Source: Thysanoteuthis rhombus (Eukaryota > Mollusca > Cephalopoda > Oegopsida > Thysanoteuthidae). Taken from it: a stretch of 64,000 nucleotides of DNA. Each line of letters begins with the position of its first letter. Within the stretch, counting starts at the first letter, position 1. The stretch spans positions 43,977,179-44,041,178 of the forward strand of contig OY735207.1 in assembly GCA_963457665.1 (NCBI GenBank), given 5' to 3'. The notes beneath the pieces are model-generated. The model was given only the letters and a program-made list of their open reading frames with translations, did no database searches and was not told the origin of the DNA. This document shows, in pieces, positions 1 to 11,539 of the stretch. Position numbers and translations under genes: made by a program.

Positions 1-176
1 ACATGGATTCCCCGAGACCATATGCGCAACCGAGGCCGGCAAAATATTAGATGGAGAGATGAACTAGACAGGTTCAGGAAGTACTGGCTCCGTGACGCCC
101 ATGATAGAGAAGTGTGGCAAATCCTGGGGAAGGTCTATGTCCAACGACGGACGCTAAAAGACTGATGATGATGATG
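1..176 (+). mobile_element. RTE-type LINE, 3' end with C-terminal tail
   Basis: The first 162 bases read in one frame as the last 54 residues of a non-LTR retrotransposon protein: a basic stretch (WIPRDHMRNRGRQ), then RWRDELDRFRKYWLRDAHD and a final QRRTLKD before a TGA. The stop is followed at once by GAT triplets, a microsatellite-like 3' end as many RTE-related LINEs have. At least seven other copies of this tail lie in the window, so the family was active here. The copy runs off the left edge, so its full 5' extent is unknown. The clade is inferred from the endonuclease of the longer copy at 11540-13640. Confidence 0.8.
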
Positions 177-1880
177 ACTTAAAATATCTACTCTGTTAGA
201 GAAGACAAATGCACTTGGTGTTATATTTTCCTTCCGCTACCAGATTATTGCTGTGTCACTATAAATGTGATTGTAGGAGTGGATGAAAGTTTCGAGATAT
301 TCGTTTACATGAAAAAAAAAGTATGAGTATATTTATGAAAAGAATTATACCGTCTGATCCCTAAGGTTTGTTCATTAACGAACGGTTTGTTATATAACAG
401 ACGGAAATACGAGATATTACAATTACTTTATTTATTTTCTAGCATGTTAGCTAGCCCATTCATTTTTATTTACTCTGATTTGTGATCCTAACTGTCGCTG
501 GGTGACCGATACTTGGAGTATTATTACTATGCCAAGATCAATATATTGGAGTTGGGCAGTTTACAGTAATGCATTTTATTAAAAAAAATGAGATCTTGAT
601 TCTCTGTGCTGTAAAGGAAATATGTCCCGGGGAGATGATGGGAAAAAACACCCCAAAAAATGATTAATCAAAATTGTCGGATTTAGGCATGGCCATACAA
701 TACCGTAGAGGCAGCAAAGAATCAAAAATGGCATTTTTTATCAAGTTTCGTCAGACCTGACGTAATCTTTTCAACAGGGTCATCCAAATTTTAGGGCCTT
801 ACCCAAGTCTAAATCCAACACTGATGCAAGTCAGTACAGATAACCATTATCACATCGAGTCGTTCGAACTTTTAATTTTTTATCTTCTTCTTCTAGGATT
901 AGAGTACATTTACTTTTCCCCCTTATTCGTGCTGACCGACACCCCAAGTGTCAGCGTGTGAAATCTTTTACGCCCCTACAAGCAATGAAAATGTTGGGCT
1001 TGCAGAGCTTAGTGATTGACTTGCACAAATCAAAACTTTGATTTAAAAAAAAAATTGAATTTAAAAAAGATAAGCATTTTTATATTGACAAAAGATTGAA
1101 AAGCATGTGTTTCACTAGGAACAAGTACCAGAGCTTTTTTTAAAAATTTGATGTCTGTTGACAAACAATTGTAAATTCTACTCACAAAACAAAATGTTCA
1201 GAATGTTATCTTTTTTACTTGTTTTTTTTTAGTCTGACCAAATATACCACTATGTAAAAAATGTGTCTTAAGCCCTCTTTTTTACATTTTATTTCTTTTT
1301 TATTTGTTCAAGTTAAAAAAAAAAACTATTATCAATAATTTACTTTATTTAACCGACGGTATATATAAATATTTTATACCATGTATCTTTGTATCGGGGT
1401 ATGAAGAAAACACACATTTGAGTGTACTTTAAAAGTGAAAGAAAGAAAAAAAAATGTTATTTACAGTTAGAACAGCAAATAATTTATAACTTATGTATTT
1501 ATGTCTGAAATCTTTTCCTTTTAAAAATGATTTTATGATCTAACAAAAAGATGATAAAATTGATAATTTGATTAACAGTAAAGGCGGAAGACTAATTTTT
1601 CTCAATTAGTCAGATTTTATGAAAAGAGTTTCGTTTCACAAAACCCTTGCGTAAAAAAAGCAACAAGAAAAGAAAAATGAGTGACAGAGAAATGTAATCA
1701 ATGATAAGAGAGAGAACATTTGAAAGTTGATAGAATTTTGTTTTGATTTTTAAAAACGATTTCATTTAAACAAATACTCTAATTTGTACAATTACAGGGT
1801 TAAAGGGTAGTAATAATTTCCCTATCGGTGAATGAACAAGACAAAGTTTCTCAATGCTTTTTTTTTCTAGGTTCCAAGCT
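177..1880. other. AT-rich stretch, no gene seen
   Basis: Frequent A and T runs, especially 1025-1330. No ORF, RNA gene or repeat that I recognise. Confidence 0.6.
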
Positions 1881-1980
1881 TAAATGCTTAAAATGTATGT
1901 GTGTGTATGAGTTCGTGTAGCATTGTATATTTTCAAGCTCAAAATGAATGTGTAAATCTATTACAATGAATGTGTTTTTT

Positions 1981-2682
1981 CCCAATAATGTGTGTGGTGC
2001 CCGGTGAGAATTAAACTCACTTCAGTAATAGTGTGTGTGTAAAGACTGTGTTAGAATAAATGGATTTATTTATCCATGGCGCGTCCACTAATGCAGGCTT
2101 GAGGGATCTAACTACAATTGAAGAAATATCTGTGTATCTGTGTACTGCAATTACCCGACAACTGACCTCAGCGCACAGCAAGGCATTGCAGTAGCGTCGG
2201 ACTTGAAGTTTTGGGGATCAGCGGTTCTAATTCTTTTTTTTTAATACTTTAATTATCTAGATTTAGGTATAGAATATCTGAAATAGGCAACACTGAATCG
2301 TCTGAATTTAGATATAATATCTAAAACTAAAGAGAAGTGACTGAAATACTTCGAAGCCGTGGTTTCGCATGACGGACGGAAAATTATTTTTTATTACTAT
2401 CATGGCAGGCTGCGCCAGACATTATCAAGTCCGGGCCCTTCGAAACACACACCTTGGGAACGGGACCAGTCCTAGTTAACATATAACCAAATTCTGTAGA
2501 CGTTTCTCATGACCACTGCCACTGTCCTTTTTATTTTCAACTTTTTTTAATACAGTTATATTTTTTCTGAAGTATTTTTTTTTAAATATCCAAGGTTTTG
2601 ATGGCGCTTCGCAAGCTCACGCCGAACTATTCATTACTGAAGTGAGTTTGATTTTTTCACCAGATACCACACACATTGTTGG
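1981..2682. mobile_element. Inverted-repeat (MITE-like) element
   Basis: Bases 1981-2030 and 2634-2682 are imperfect inverted repeats of about 50 bases. Both carry AATGTGTGTGG at the outside and CTCACTTCAGTAAT inside. Weaker complementarity continues outward to about 1910 and 2750. The 600-base interior has no coding capacity. Around 2167-2230 it contains a weak tRNA-like stretch (GGTTCTAATTC resembling a B box). This fits a non-autonomous fold-back or MITE, but no target duplication could be fixed, so the class is open. Confidence 0.5.
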
Positions 2683-2760
2683 AACAAATTACATTCAATA
2701 GTTGTAAATTTGTCTATATTGTTATAAATTCATTGTTGTGTAATTGCATTCATTGTTATT

Positions 2761-3894
2761 TGTGCTTACAATCCATACAACTCATGTGAACCGTACAAAA
2801 AGGACGGAAAATACGTGCCCATTTTCGCTTTGTGTTTACATTTGTTAACAGACTTCAACCTCATTAAAACCTTCCAGAATTAACTTTTTTTTTAATTAAT
2901 AAATCCCAAAGATACATCCAGATGAATTGAATGCACAAAAAATTACTCGCGAAAACGCATCTTCCGATTTTTGAGAGACCTGAAATTGAAACAGACACCT
3001 TTCGAACAAGCGCTCTGCCTAACTTAACATAAGAAAAAATAATTATGAAAATTAAAAAAAAAAAGAAGAAAATTCATAAAGTGTTTGAGACAGGTTGATT
3101 TTGATAACAATGACAGATTTTTGATAACATTATTCCGTTCTATGATAAACGGCTTCCTCTGTACTATTGATTTGAATAAAATTTCGAAAAGAACTTACCC
3201 AAAGGGGAGAGTCGCAAAATCCGTCCAGCCCGATGATAGTCATAGTACAATAACCATTAAGGTCCTGTTGCGTAATCCGAGTCACTTACTTTCGATACAC
3301 TTCAGTTGTGGAGTCTCGGTACAACTTGCTGCTCCTGCCCTGATTCCAACCCACACCTTCCTCCGCCTGTAAATAATAAATTAATACTACTTGTCGTTGT
3401 TGCAACGATAATAAGGATTTTATAGGGCAGGAGGGCAGGCTTTCGAGATGCGCGCTACTTCCGAGTCAGTAGCAAACACGTGTTTCCCCCCACACGCCTC
3501 TCAACTGCTTGTAAAAAACAGCATTAGTTAACAACCTTCTTTACTTTTTCATCTTCTTGGATTTCTCTTTCATCTCTTCTCTTCCTAGCCTTTACTCTGT
3601 CCTTGTCCAAAGTCTATTGTTGATGAATACCTGTAAAGACAAGATTCACCATTAAATAACTCTACATAATATTGGCGCGGGAGAGAAAATGGACCGTGGT
3701 GGAAATGAGTTATAGGAAACCGAGTAGACTGACCATTCAAAAGTCTGGGGTCCCTGAGCTTGCAGAGCAGGCAGACCTTTCAAACTTAGAATAAAACGGG
3801 GCCTTTGTAATGAATTAGTGAGGGCTGATCTATAACCCCGTGGGGCTTTTTTCTTATTAGAAGCAATAAGTAAATTCTCAACAAAAGTATTATT
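2761..3894. other. Unannotated AT-rich stretch
   Basis: The only sizeable frame (3085-3372, 95 codons) starts at TTG and resembles no family I know. Nothing else is supported. Confidence 0.5.
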
Positions 3895-4890
3895 TTTTCT
3901 TTAAGAATATCAGAAATTTTTTCTATGGCCTGGTGTGTATACTTTTCAAGATGGTGTCCAAGATGTCCGCCAAATACTTATAATGCCCATTATTCGTTTA
4001 TTTGCCACTATAGACAGGTTTTTCCAACGGTTTTTGTAATATCAAGTGTGCTTGATTACATATCAAAATTCAACCACAGTCTAACTACTGAAAATGTATA
4101 ATTTTCAAAATTAGAAGGCTTTAAGGGGAAAAAAATCGCCCCACCCCGCCTCTAAAATCACAACACAAGGTTTTAGGGATTTTTGTACTATCAGGTGTGT
4201 TCAATAAGAGTCTACCCCAGTCTGACCAATGGAAAGGTATAATTTTCAAGAGTTATAAAGCGAAGTACACTATATTGAAAAAATTCCTGGATCCACCCTG
4301 AAATTTAAACACTTCTTTCTTATCTAACTGCCCACCTTTCCAAAAAAATTCATTGAAATTTCATCTCCAAAAATTCGCAAAGAAAATGAAATGTTATGGA
4401 AAGGTGGGCCACGGGATAAGAAAGAAGTGATTGAATTTGGGAGTGGATTTAGGAATTCGTCAAATTCGTGTGTACTGCTGTATGAAAACATATTTAAGTC
4501 ATGGAGTATATACGTAATATGGCTTTTGTACTCATGAAAATTAAACACTCCAGTGATCAGACTGTGATAGACCTTTAGAACGTCACTGATACTAAAAAAA
4601 CCGTTGAGAATCCTTTTGTTATGACTTTTTGGTGAGCATGTTTTTTTTCCCAAAAGCCAATTAATTCAGCGGTCAATTAGGACGCCATCTTAGAAATTAT
4701 ACTTTTCCGGTGGTCAGACTGTGGTAGAATTTTGACATGTTATCAAGCATACTTGATACTACGGGGAAAAAACGCTGAAAAAACTTGTCTCGAGTTAAAA
4801 TTGAACAAGTAATGGGCATTATAAGTATTTGGCGGTCATCTTGAATTATACACACTACGTCAGAGAAAAAAATTGCGACATATTCTTTGG
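3895..4890. mobile_element. Long palindromic fold-back element, about 1 kb
   Basis: The left half (3895 to about 4390) is matched by the reverse complement of the right half (about 4390 to 4890). Outer arms pair AAAGAATATC...TGGTGTGTAT at 3900 with its complement at 4850-4889. CCGCCAAATACTTATAATGC near 3968 pairs with the same string inverted near 4817. The arms pair again around 4190-4260 with 4530-4640, and the middle (CTTTCTTATC...CCCACCTTTCC) pairs across the centre. Each arm also holds two related subunits built around CACAGTCTGA. The interior codes for nothing convincing. Known fold-back and MITE classes look like this. The transcript would form a long hairpin. Confidence 0.7.
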
Positions 4891-5667
4891 AAAGCGCTTA
4901 TATCAAATATTCATGAAAAAGCTTACTCCATGCTTCTAATTCCCAGAGGACCCCAAGAGAACCACATTCCAGTCTACACTAAATCCTGAGCCTCGATTTC
5001 AATTTGATAAACCAAAGGCTTTAATTCGATCGCATTTTTGTTCTGGAAATACACGATTCATCTTTGGCTCCAGTAATGTAAACTTTGTTTTCATACGTAG
5101 TGGTATTACGTATGAAAACGATTTCGACCTTAGCGTAAAACTAAACAAAGGAGTGTCGATTTCGTTGTCTACCTTGGTTTAATTTGAATATCCATAGTTC
5201 TTTTTTGTTAATTGATTACCACAACTTTAAATGAAACTTTTATATCATTCATTTGCATAAATACAAATCATTTCCTCCGCTTGTTCAAGTTCGTTCGATT
5301 CTAAGATAAAAATTGCACTCGATTTTTTTTTGCACTAGGTTTTGACAGAATCTTTAAGATTTCAGTCATAAAGGTACTTGATATTTTATGCTGGATGCAG
5401 CGGATTTTCCAACAAAAGTGCAATCAATCGACTCCAGTAGAGAGAGGCAAAGATAACGAAATGGTATAAAAAGCGGTGAGTGAGCCTCAAGAAAGTAGAG
5501 ATGAAGAAAAACATGAGCAAGGGGCATAGCCATAACAACTGCCTTCCATACCTCGCTTTGGTGAGAAGTAAATAACAGAGGAGGCTCATCTGACAAAGGA
5601 CCTAACTGATTTTCCCGTGCAGATAGTCGAAGCAGACTATGGAAAATAAATCTACGATTTTCAACTG
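4891..5667. other. Unannotated stretch with one unrecognised ORF
   Basis: A 120-codon minus-strand frame at 5366-5728 overlaps the following minisatellite. It has no motif I recognise and is probably chance. Confidence 0.5.
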
Positions 5668-6056
5668 CTTTCACTGAGTCAGGTTTCCAGAATTGGAACA
5701 AAACACTGGCAAGAGATAGAGGACCCAAAAAAATATGAATCGTCAGGATGTCACAGAGAAGCAGCTTTCACTGTCACGGGTTTCCAGACTTGAAACAAAG
5801 CATTGGCAAAAGACGAAGGACCATAAAAATATGAATCATCAATATGTCACAGAGAAGCTGCTTTCACCGAAACGGGTTTCCAGGATTGAGACGAGGCATT
5901 GGCAAGAGACAAAGAACCCCATTACATGGATCGTCAGTATGTGAGAGAGAAGCTGCTTTCACTGAAGTGAGTTTCCAGGATTGAAATAAAGCCTTGGTAA
6001 AAGACAAAGGACACCCAAAACATGAATCATCAGTATGTCACAGAGAAGCTACAGTA
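5668..6056 (+). repeat. 96-bp minisatellite, four copies, period a multiple of three
   Basis: Copies begin at 5668, 5765, 5861 and 5956, each opening with CTTTCACTG or a close variant and containing GGTTTCCAG and CATTGGCAAAAGAC-like blocks. The spacing is 95-97 bases. The plus strand stays open over two units (5735-5944) as a 32-residue repeating peptide with VTEKxLS, RVSRxETxHWQ and TK. I know no protein with this repeat. The array ends against a (TA)n tract. Confidence 0.75.
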
Positions 6057-6069
6057 AGAGGATCAGCTG

Positions 6070-6070
<1 letters not shown>

Positions 6071-6137
<67 letters not shown>
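6071..6137. repeat. (TA)n microsatellite
   Basis: About 33 uninterrupted TA units between the 96-bp minisatellite and the decayed hAT gene. Confidence 0.95.
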
Positions 6138-6139
<2 letters not shown>

Positions 6140-7860
6140 CAAAGGATTAATTTTGATGATACACGTGATCAAGGATATGATACTCCTGCACCGATGACAG
6201 GAGCAAAGACTGGCGTTGGAACTCAAATCAGAGTAATGGTAAATGTCTTCATACCCACTGTCACGGACATGCTTCAAGTCTCGCAGTTAGTGATTCGAAC
6301 AAATCACTTCGTTGTTTAAAAGGGGTTTTTGGGTGGTTCACGAAATGTACTAGCCAATTCAGAAGTCCCCAAAACGAAATATGAAGCTGAATGAAATGAG
6401 AAAGCAAGCAAAAACGATTCTGTGGGGATCCATACCCTTTGCTCAACTAGGCAGACTATTTGTGGCGAAGCCTTTAAGCCCATTTTGAACAATTACGTTG
6501 AGCAAATGAAATTATGGGTCTGGTCTATAGGAGACTCCCGTGACACTGAAATGAAGGCATGGATTCGAAATGTCCAGGCAAATACGCCAACATTCGATTT
6601 TTCGTATAGTTGTTCTTGTTGGGAATACTCTTGTTGGAACAAGCTGATAATCTCAGTAGAAACCTCCAAGACCCCATGGTGTCAGTTGTAGAGAGTAATG
6701 CTACTACTCAAGATATCATTAAGACGCTATCAAAAGATCGTAACGATGGTGCTTATGATCTCTTCTGGGAGCAAGTACTGAAAAGAAAAGAGGAGCACAA
6801 TGTTGATGAAACAACGCTATTCCGCAGAAAGAAGCTACCACGAAAGCCCGATGACAGCAATGCAGGACCCTACCACTTCCCGTCAACACCATTAGGTCAT
6901 TATAGCATCCAAATGATATTTACTAAGCTGTATAAACAGCTTAGTTTGACACAAGGCCACAGTACTGGAGTACCCAGTGAAGATCGAACTCATTGCAGTA
7001 GTAATGTTTAGCAATCACAAGCTCGTTAACCATTACTACTCTGATTGTGAAACTGGGGATTTGAAGAAATTTCTGAAATGTTCGGTGATTTTCACAAAAT
7101 TACGAGGGATTTCACCAAACCTCTAATTTCACAATCTTACTGTAACTTGTATAAACTGAAACCTGTGCCATTGGGCGGTTTCCTGCTATGTATATGTATA
7201 TATGTATATTAAATAGAAGGAAAGAGATTTGACATTATAGTTACAGCATAAATAGAATACCCCTCTAAAACCCTTCAAAACCTTCCCCCACGTTGAGTTT
7301 GCAAGGCAAATGATGTACTCTCATGCAGTAAAGAATCATATCAAAGAGAGATTTGACCAGCCAGATTTTCGAATTCTTTCTAGAGACGTTCCTGAAAGCA
7401 ATCAGGAATCAGCCGTGGGAAGACGAGTTAAGAGAGGTCTGCTTCGTTTATAGTGATGATATCGAAAAATATAGGCTTGAGACACACTTGCCTCTTCTGC
7501 TACCAACTGCAGAGACTTTCAAGTTTGAATTGACAAAATTCACTATCAATTATCTGGTTAAGGTGTTTCAGAGACATGACTATTCAAGAAAAATTACCAT
7601 GCTGGAGGTGATTGAAGTAGCGAAGATCCTTCTTGCAAGCAATGCCATCGGTGAGAGATCTTTCTCCGCCATGAAACAAGTAAAATATGCTTGATAGATA
7701 GCAGAATGAATCATCCAACGATGCTTCATGAACACAGAGAAAGAGTTGACATTATAAGATTGATTGACGTTGCAAACGGATTTGTTGAAAGAGTAGATAG
7801 TAGAAAGTACATTTTGTACAATTTACGCCCAGAGATTGGTATCAGAAGATAAATGTAGCG
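6140..7860 (+). pseudogene. hAT-type transposase remnant, ZMYM1-like group
   Basis: Translated pieces run in order through a hAT transposase of the kind found in ZMYM1-like and TTF-zinc-finger proteins. QGYDTPAPMTGAKTGV (from about 6170) matches the YDGAxNMSG region with the first catalytic aspartate. LCSTRQTICGEAF (about 6432) matches the LxxTRWxxRxEAF block. A long middle part (6610-6960) contains DNLSRNLQDP, LFWEQVLKRKEEH and RRKKLPRKPDD. HIKERFDQPDF follows near 7335. The C-terminal dimerisation region NAIGERSFSAMKQVK lies near 7640, then the last segment with HEHRERVDIIRLIDVANGF to about 7850. It is broken by several frame changes and stops. An unrelated insertion of roughly 350 bases (about 6960-7305) splits it. 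No zinc-finger N terminus or terminal inverted repeats were found. Confidence 0.8.
6924..6945. other. Perfect short hairpin in the hAT remnant
   Basis: CTAAGCTGT and its complement ACAGCTTAG are separated by ATAA. It sits just before the roughly 350-base foreign stretch and may mark its left edge. Confidence 0.6.
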
Positions 7861-7870
7861 CATAAAGGCA

Positions 7871-8346
7871 CGTAAGCATAATGTAACAGATAGTACACAC
7901 TATATACTCTTAATCAAAAATAGTATATATATTCGAGACAATTTTTATGAAAAAAAAACAAAACAAATTATTCGTTTTGTCTTTTCATTTTTCCTCGATA
8001 TAAATTCGCATAATGAATAAAAAAAAAACTACTTTTATGATAAAATCAAAGTGTATTCTTGATCTTCGTGTCTGAAAACCATGATTTACCCTTTCAAAGT
8101 ACTCAGATACGTCAATCAGGAGACGAGATATGAAGGATGCACGGTAGGTCCCGCAGGTCCCGTAACTACTGTAGTTAACAACCCCCTATGATGATCAAAA
8201 TGTTCATTTCATTTTTTTTACGTGGGGTGAAATTAACTGCTCTTGGTATCCGAACATTTCCACGTAAGGCTTTCATCGCTCACTCCCTTTCATTCGTACT
8301 GACTGAGAGTGAGCAAACATTTTTAGCCTATTTTCTAATTTTAAAT
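7871..8346. other. Unannotated AT-rich stretch
   Basis: A-rich runs near 7950-8030. The 60-codon frame at 8188 is unrecognised. Confidence 0.5.
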
Positions 8347-8440
8347 TCAGTAGAGCGACACCCACGATAGAGAAGTGTGGCGAATCCTAGGGTAGGTCTA
8401 CGTCCAACCACCGACGTTAAGAGACTGATGGTGATGATGA
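8347..8440 (+). mobile_element. RTE-type LINE tail, short fragment
   Basis: Only the last 30 or so codons remain (HDREVWRIL, then GRSTSN in place of the usual KVYVQRR), followed by a GATGGTGATGATGA tail. It is truncated at its 5' side within the ACGCCCATGATAG block shared by other copies. One in-frame stop interrupts the segment. Confidence 0.75.
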
Positions 8441-9210
8441 ATAGTTAAGACCTGCACAGTACCTAACAAGTGACGATTTTTCCAATTGAAAGCTGAGAAG
8501 GAAACCAGTTCTAGCAAACGCCGTCCATTCTTCGGTGAAATTACATTGTTCTATAGTAATTGAACTCGATATGCCCGCAATTACTTCAGAATTTTTTTTT
8601 TTTTCGTAAAGCCATTAGTCAGTTGTGATTGCACCCAGGTAGATGTCAGGATTTATTTCAAATGAGGATTCTCAAACCAGAGAGGTTTTTCTTCACTTGG
8701 GAGACTAACACAACAGAATCTAAGTACTCTTATTTCTTCCCAGGATGGCTTTTTCGGCGACCAAGAGATTAGCGAGTCAGTGATTTGCATACTGCTTGTA
8801 AAGTATTTGAAATTCAAGTTACGCGACTGACAACGACGGGTGGTGGTGCTCTCTTCGTATTTAGGACACGCGTTTAGCTCGATGCATCAGTATTATATGG
8901 AAAAAAAAAGAAATGTCAATAAAAAATAATTGAAGAAGCGATGATAGATTTCAAACTTTACGCTGACGTTTGTATTGTTAAAATGTAATGAAAGCTCAAT
9001 ATTATTTTTCGTCGCTTTAAATGAGCTTAATGAATCAATACTATAAAAAATAATAAATATAAGTGATTATTTCGAATAACTACAAACATTGATAAAATAA
9101 CTCTTAACTTACTATTCGCAATTCAAATTCATCCTAACTATTAAATATATCAATTTACACAAGACTATATTTTTGCATGATTTATCCATACATAACATTG
9201 AAAAACTCGT
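8441..9210. other. Unannotated stretch
   Basis: No ORF, RNA gene or repeat recognised. Confidence 0.5.
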
Positions 9211-9220
9211 CAGTCTAAGG

Positions 9221-9250
<30 letters not shown>

Positions 9251-9259
<9 letters not shown>

Positions 9260-9279
9260 GATCCAAGATCGTACATTTA

Positions 9280-9325
<46 letters not shown>

Positions 9326-9360
9326 CATATATAAATGTACATTTATACATCGTATTGTAC

Positions 9361-9393
<33 letters not shown>

Positions 9394-9426
9394 TACATAT
9401 ATAAATGTACATTTATACATCGTATC

Positions 9427-9481
<55 letters not shown>

Positions 9482-9535
9482 TATATATATATACACTCAC
9501 ATATATAAATGTACGATCGTGGATCAATAAATCCA
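9251..9535. mobile_element. Inverted-repeat element with (TA)n interior
   Basis: ATTTATTGATCCAAGATCGT at 9253 is the inverse of ACGATCGTGGATCAATAAAT ending near 9532, with about 35 bases of near-perfect terminal complementarity. The interior alternates TA runs with two copies of a block holding AAATGTACATTTATACATCG, itself partly palindromic. The TYR-ILE-repeat frames across it only reflect TA runs. It could be a small MITE whose interior expanded, or a repeat grown by slippage. Confidence 0.6.
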
Positions 9536-9956
9536 TAGCCTGACTCGTAGTTATGAGCTGAACTTTATAGATATGATTGATATTCACTACTTAATTGAAT
9601 GCGATGACTAAGGAAGGGATTATGTCGCAAAATACATTTCTTGTATGAAATAAATTTTTTTTTCACAATCATCAGGCAATGGACTGACTGATGTACCTAC
9701 ATGTACACACACACGCGCGCGCACACTCACACAAGTACGCGTGCTGTCTTCACTACATTTTATCCTCCATAATACCTGTTCAAACTAGGCATATACAAAT
9801 TAAACACAATAGAAGTATAAAGCGTACCAGTAGATCACCTGATGAAATGTGGAGCATTGAACACTCGAATCTTGCTGAGCACTCAACAAAATGGGCTTTG
9901 TACCTAACTTAGCTCAGCACAATAAATATCCAACAGACTGAAGTCAGTCGTTGAAC
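9536..9956. other. Unannotated stretch with CA/CG dinucleotides
   Basis: Short (CA)n and (CG)n at 9703-9740. The 73-codon frame at 9691 reads through it and is not convincing. Confidence 0.5.
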
Positions 9957-10275
9957 ATCATCATCATCATCAGTCTTTTAACGTCCGTCGTTGGACATAG
10001 ACCTTCCCCTGGATTCGCCACAATTCCCTATCGTGGGCGTCGCGGAGCCAGTATTTCCTGAATTTGTCTAGTTCATCTCTCCATCTTGTGTTCTGTCGGC
10101 CTTGGTTTCTCATGTGATCTCTGGGGATCCATGTTGTAAGTCGTGATATCCATCGGTTGTCTTCCATTCTTGCAACATGGTCTGACCATTGCCATTTCAG
10201 TCTTTAAATAGTTTCTATGATGTCTCGGACTCCCGTTTTCTTCCTTATGTACTGTGCTGCCGTTGAACATGATCG
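9957..10275 (-). mobile_element. RTE-type LINE 3' end, about 320 bases
   Basis: On the minus strand, 10167 down to 9970 reads DNRWISRLTTWIPRDHMRNQGRQNTRWRDELDKFRKYWLRDAHDRELWRIQGKVYVQRRTLKD and stops into ATGATGATGATG. This is the cleanest copy of the C-terminal tail here. Upstream, to 10270, a second frame carries the preceding part (EMAMVRPCC for the usual WQWAGHVAR). One frame change is therefore needed between the two halves. The copy is 5' truncated near 10275. Confidence 0.82.
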
Positions 10276-10898
10276 ACTAGATTGAGACAAGAGGAGAGAC
10301 TAGATCATAAGTAGATAACATCAGCGGTCAGTTCGAGCAAAAGGGAAAGTAACGAAAACGTGGACTGCTATGATGATGACTAACAGACTACTATATTCGT
10401 TTCGAAAACGAAAGCGAAAGAAATGTTAGAACCGAGGATTTTGTGACAAAGAGTCCATACTTTTTTTTTCCATCCTATCAGTGGCAATCATTTTGTTGTT
10501 GTTTTTCATCCAACCTGAAATGTAACCCCATCGTTCTATCCCACTAATTAATGATTTTTAACTCTTACTGGCCTTTATCATCAGAAGTGACTAAAGCCGG
10601 AAAAGGGTAACAGCGCTAACACCGCTATCCGTAGCATACAGTGATCAAATTTATTATGTGGTGTCAAGTATCATCAGATTCTCTCATCGCTTATTGTAAA
10701 ATCGCGTGGTTGCCTATAGTTGAGTTGGAACCACAGACGGGATATTAACAATAATCATACGTCCAATTGTTCAAAGAAGAAACTTATAATAGTACATTTA
10801 CATACATGGCTGTGTAGTGAATAATTATAAAAATTTGATATAACTTACCTTTCGGCTAGTATTTTGAAGACAATCTTGTAACTTTATAACATCTTTTT
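10276..10898. other. Unannotated stretch
   Basis: Nothing recognised in either strand. Confidence 0.5.
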
Positions 10899-11240
10899 GG
10901 TTGAAATGAGCATTTGAAGAGATAATTTTGAAGAGCTGATCTCGACCAAATTAACTAGCTAACTAGATTGCCATTGTTATCCATTGTTTTTCACACAATC
11001 ATTTTCATCGTTATATCACTGGCTACAGCAAGGGGGGAGAGTGAAGATCATGGTTTCTGACTGACCATGAAATTCTTCTAGGCGGCTGTTAAATTTGGCC
11101 GGAATTATCTCTTTAAAATTATATCTTCAAATGCTCAATTCGAACAAAAAGCAGCAGGGAGTAGTGAAGAACCTGATTTCCGACAGACCGAGAAATCCTT
11201 CTTGGTAGTTGTTAAATTTGATCGAAATCAGCTCTCGGAC
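10899..11240. repeat. Small inverted and direct repeat cluster
   Basis: GAGCATTTGAAGA...GACCAAATT at 10908-10952 recurs inverted at 11081-11147 (GGCCGGAATTATCTCTTT, TCTTCAAATGCTC). Part of it recurs inverted again at 11203-11240. Bases 11030-11090 and 11150-11220 are also direct repeats about 120 bases apart. It looks like a decayed fold-back or MITE. Confidence 0.5.
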
Positions 11241-11539
11241 CCGTTTTCTGTCCTTGAAATATCTGTTAACTCACCCTTAGTTAAAACTTGAAGAACGAGG
11301 AAGAGGTATGATCAAACCAATACCACTTACCTAATTCCGTATGGATCTAAACGCGAGAAGAGAAATGGTACAGTGTTCGAACAGGGAAACAGGTCAAGCC
11401 AACCATTTGGGAGAAAAATCGTCTCGTCCCTGGTAGGAATTCATATTTACTAGTGCTTCTTTCGATGTGCAACAGGTAAGCATATCAATGATCACAGTAC
11501 GTTGGTAGGAAGGGGGGAAACAAATTCATGTATAAAAAC
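11241..11539. other. Unannotated stretch
   Basis: Nothing recognised. Confidence 0.5.

Noticed and set aside
3085-3372. 95-codon ORF
   Set aside because: It starts at TTG, shows no motif and has no supporting context.
5366-5728. 120-codon minus ORF
   Set aside because: It overlaps the minisatellite and has no recognisable domain.
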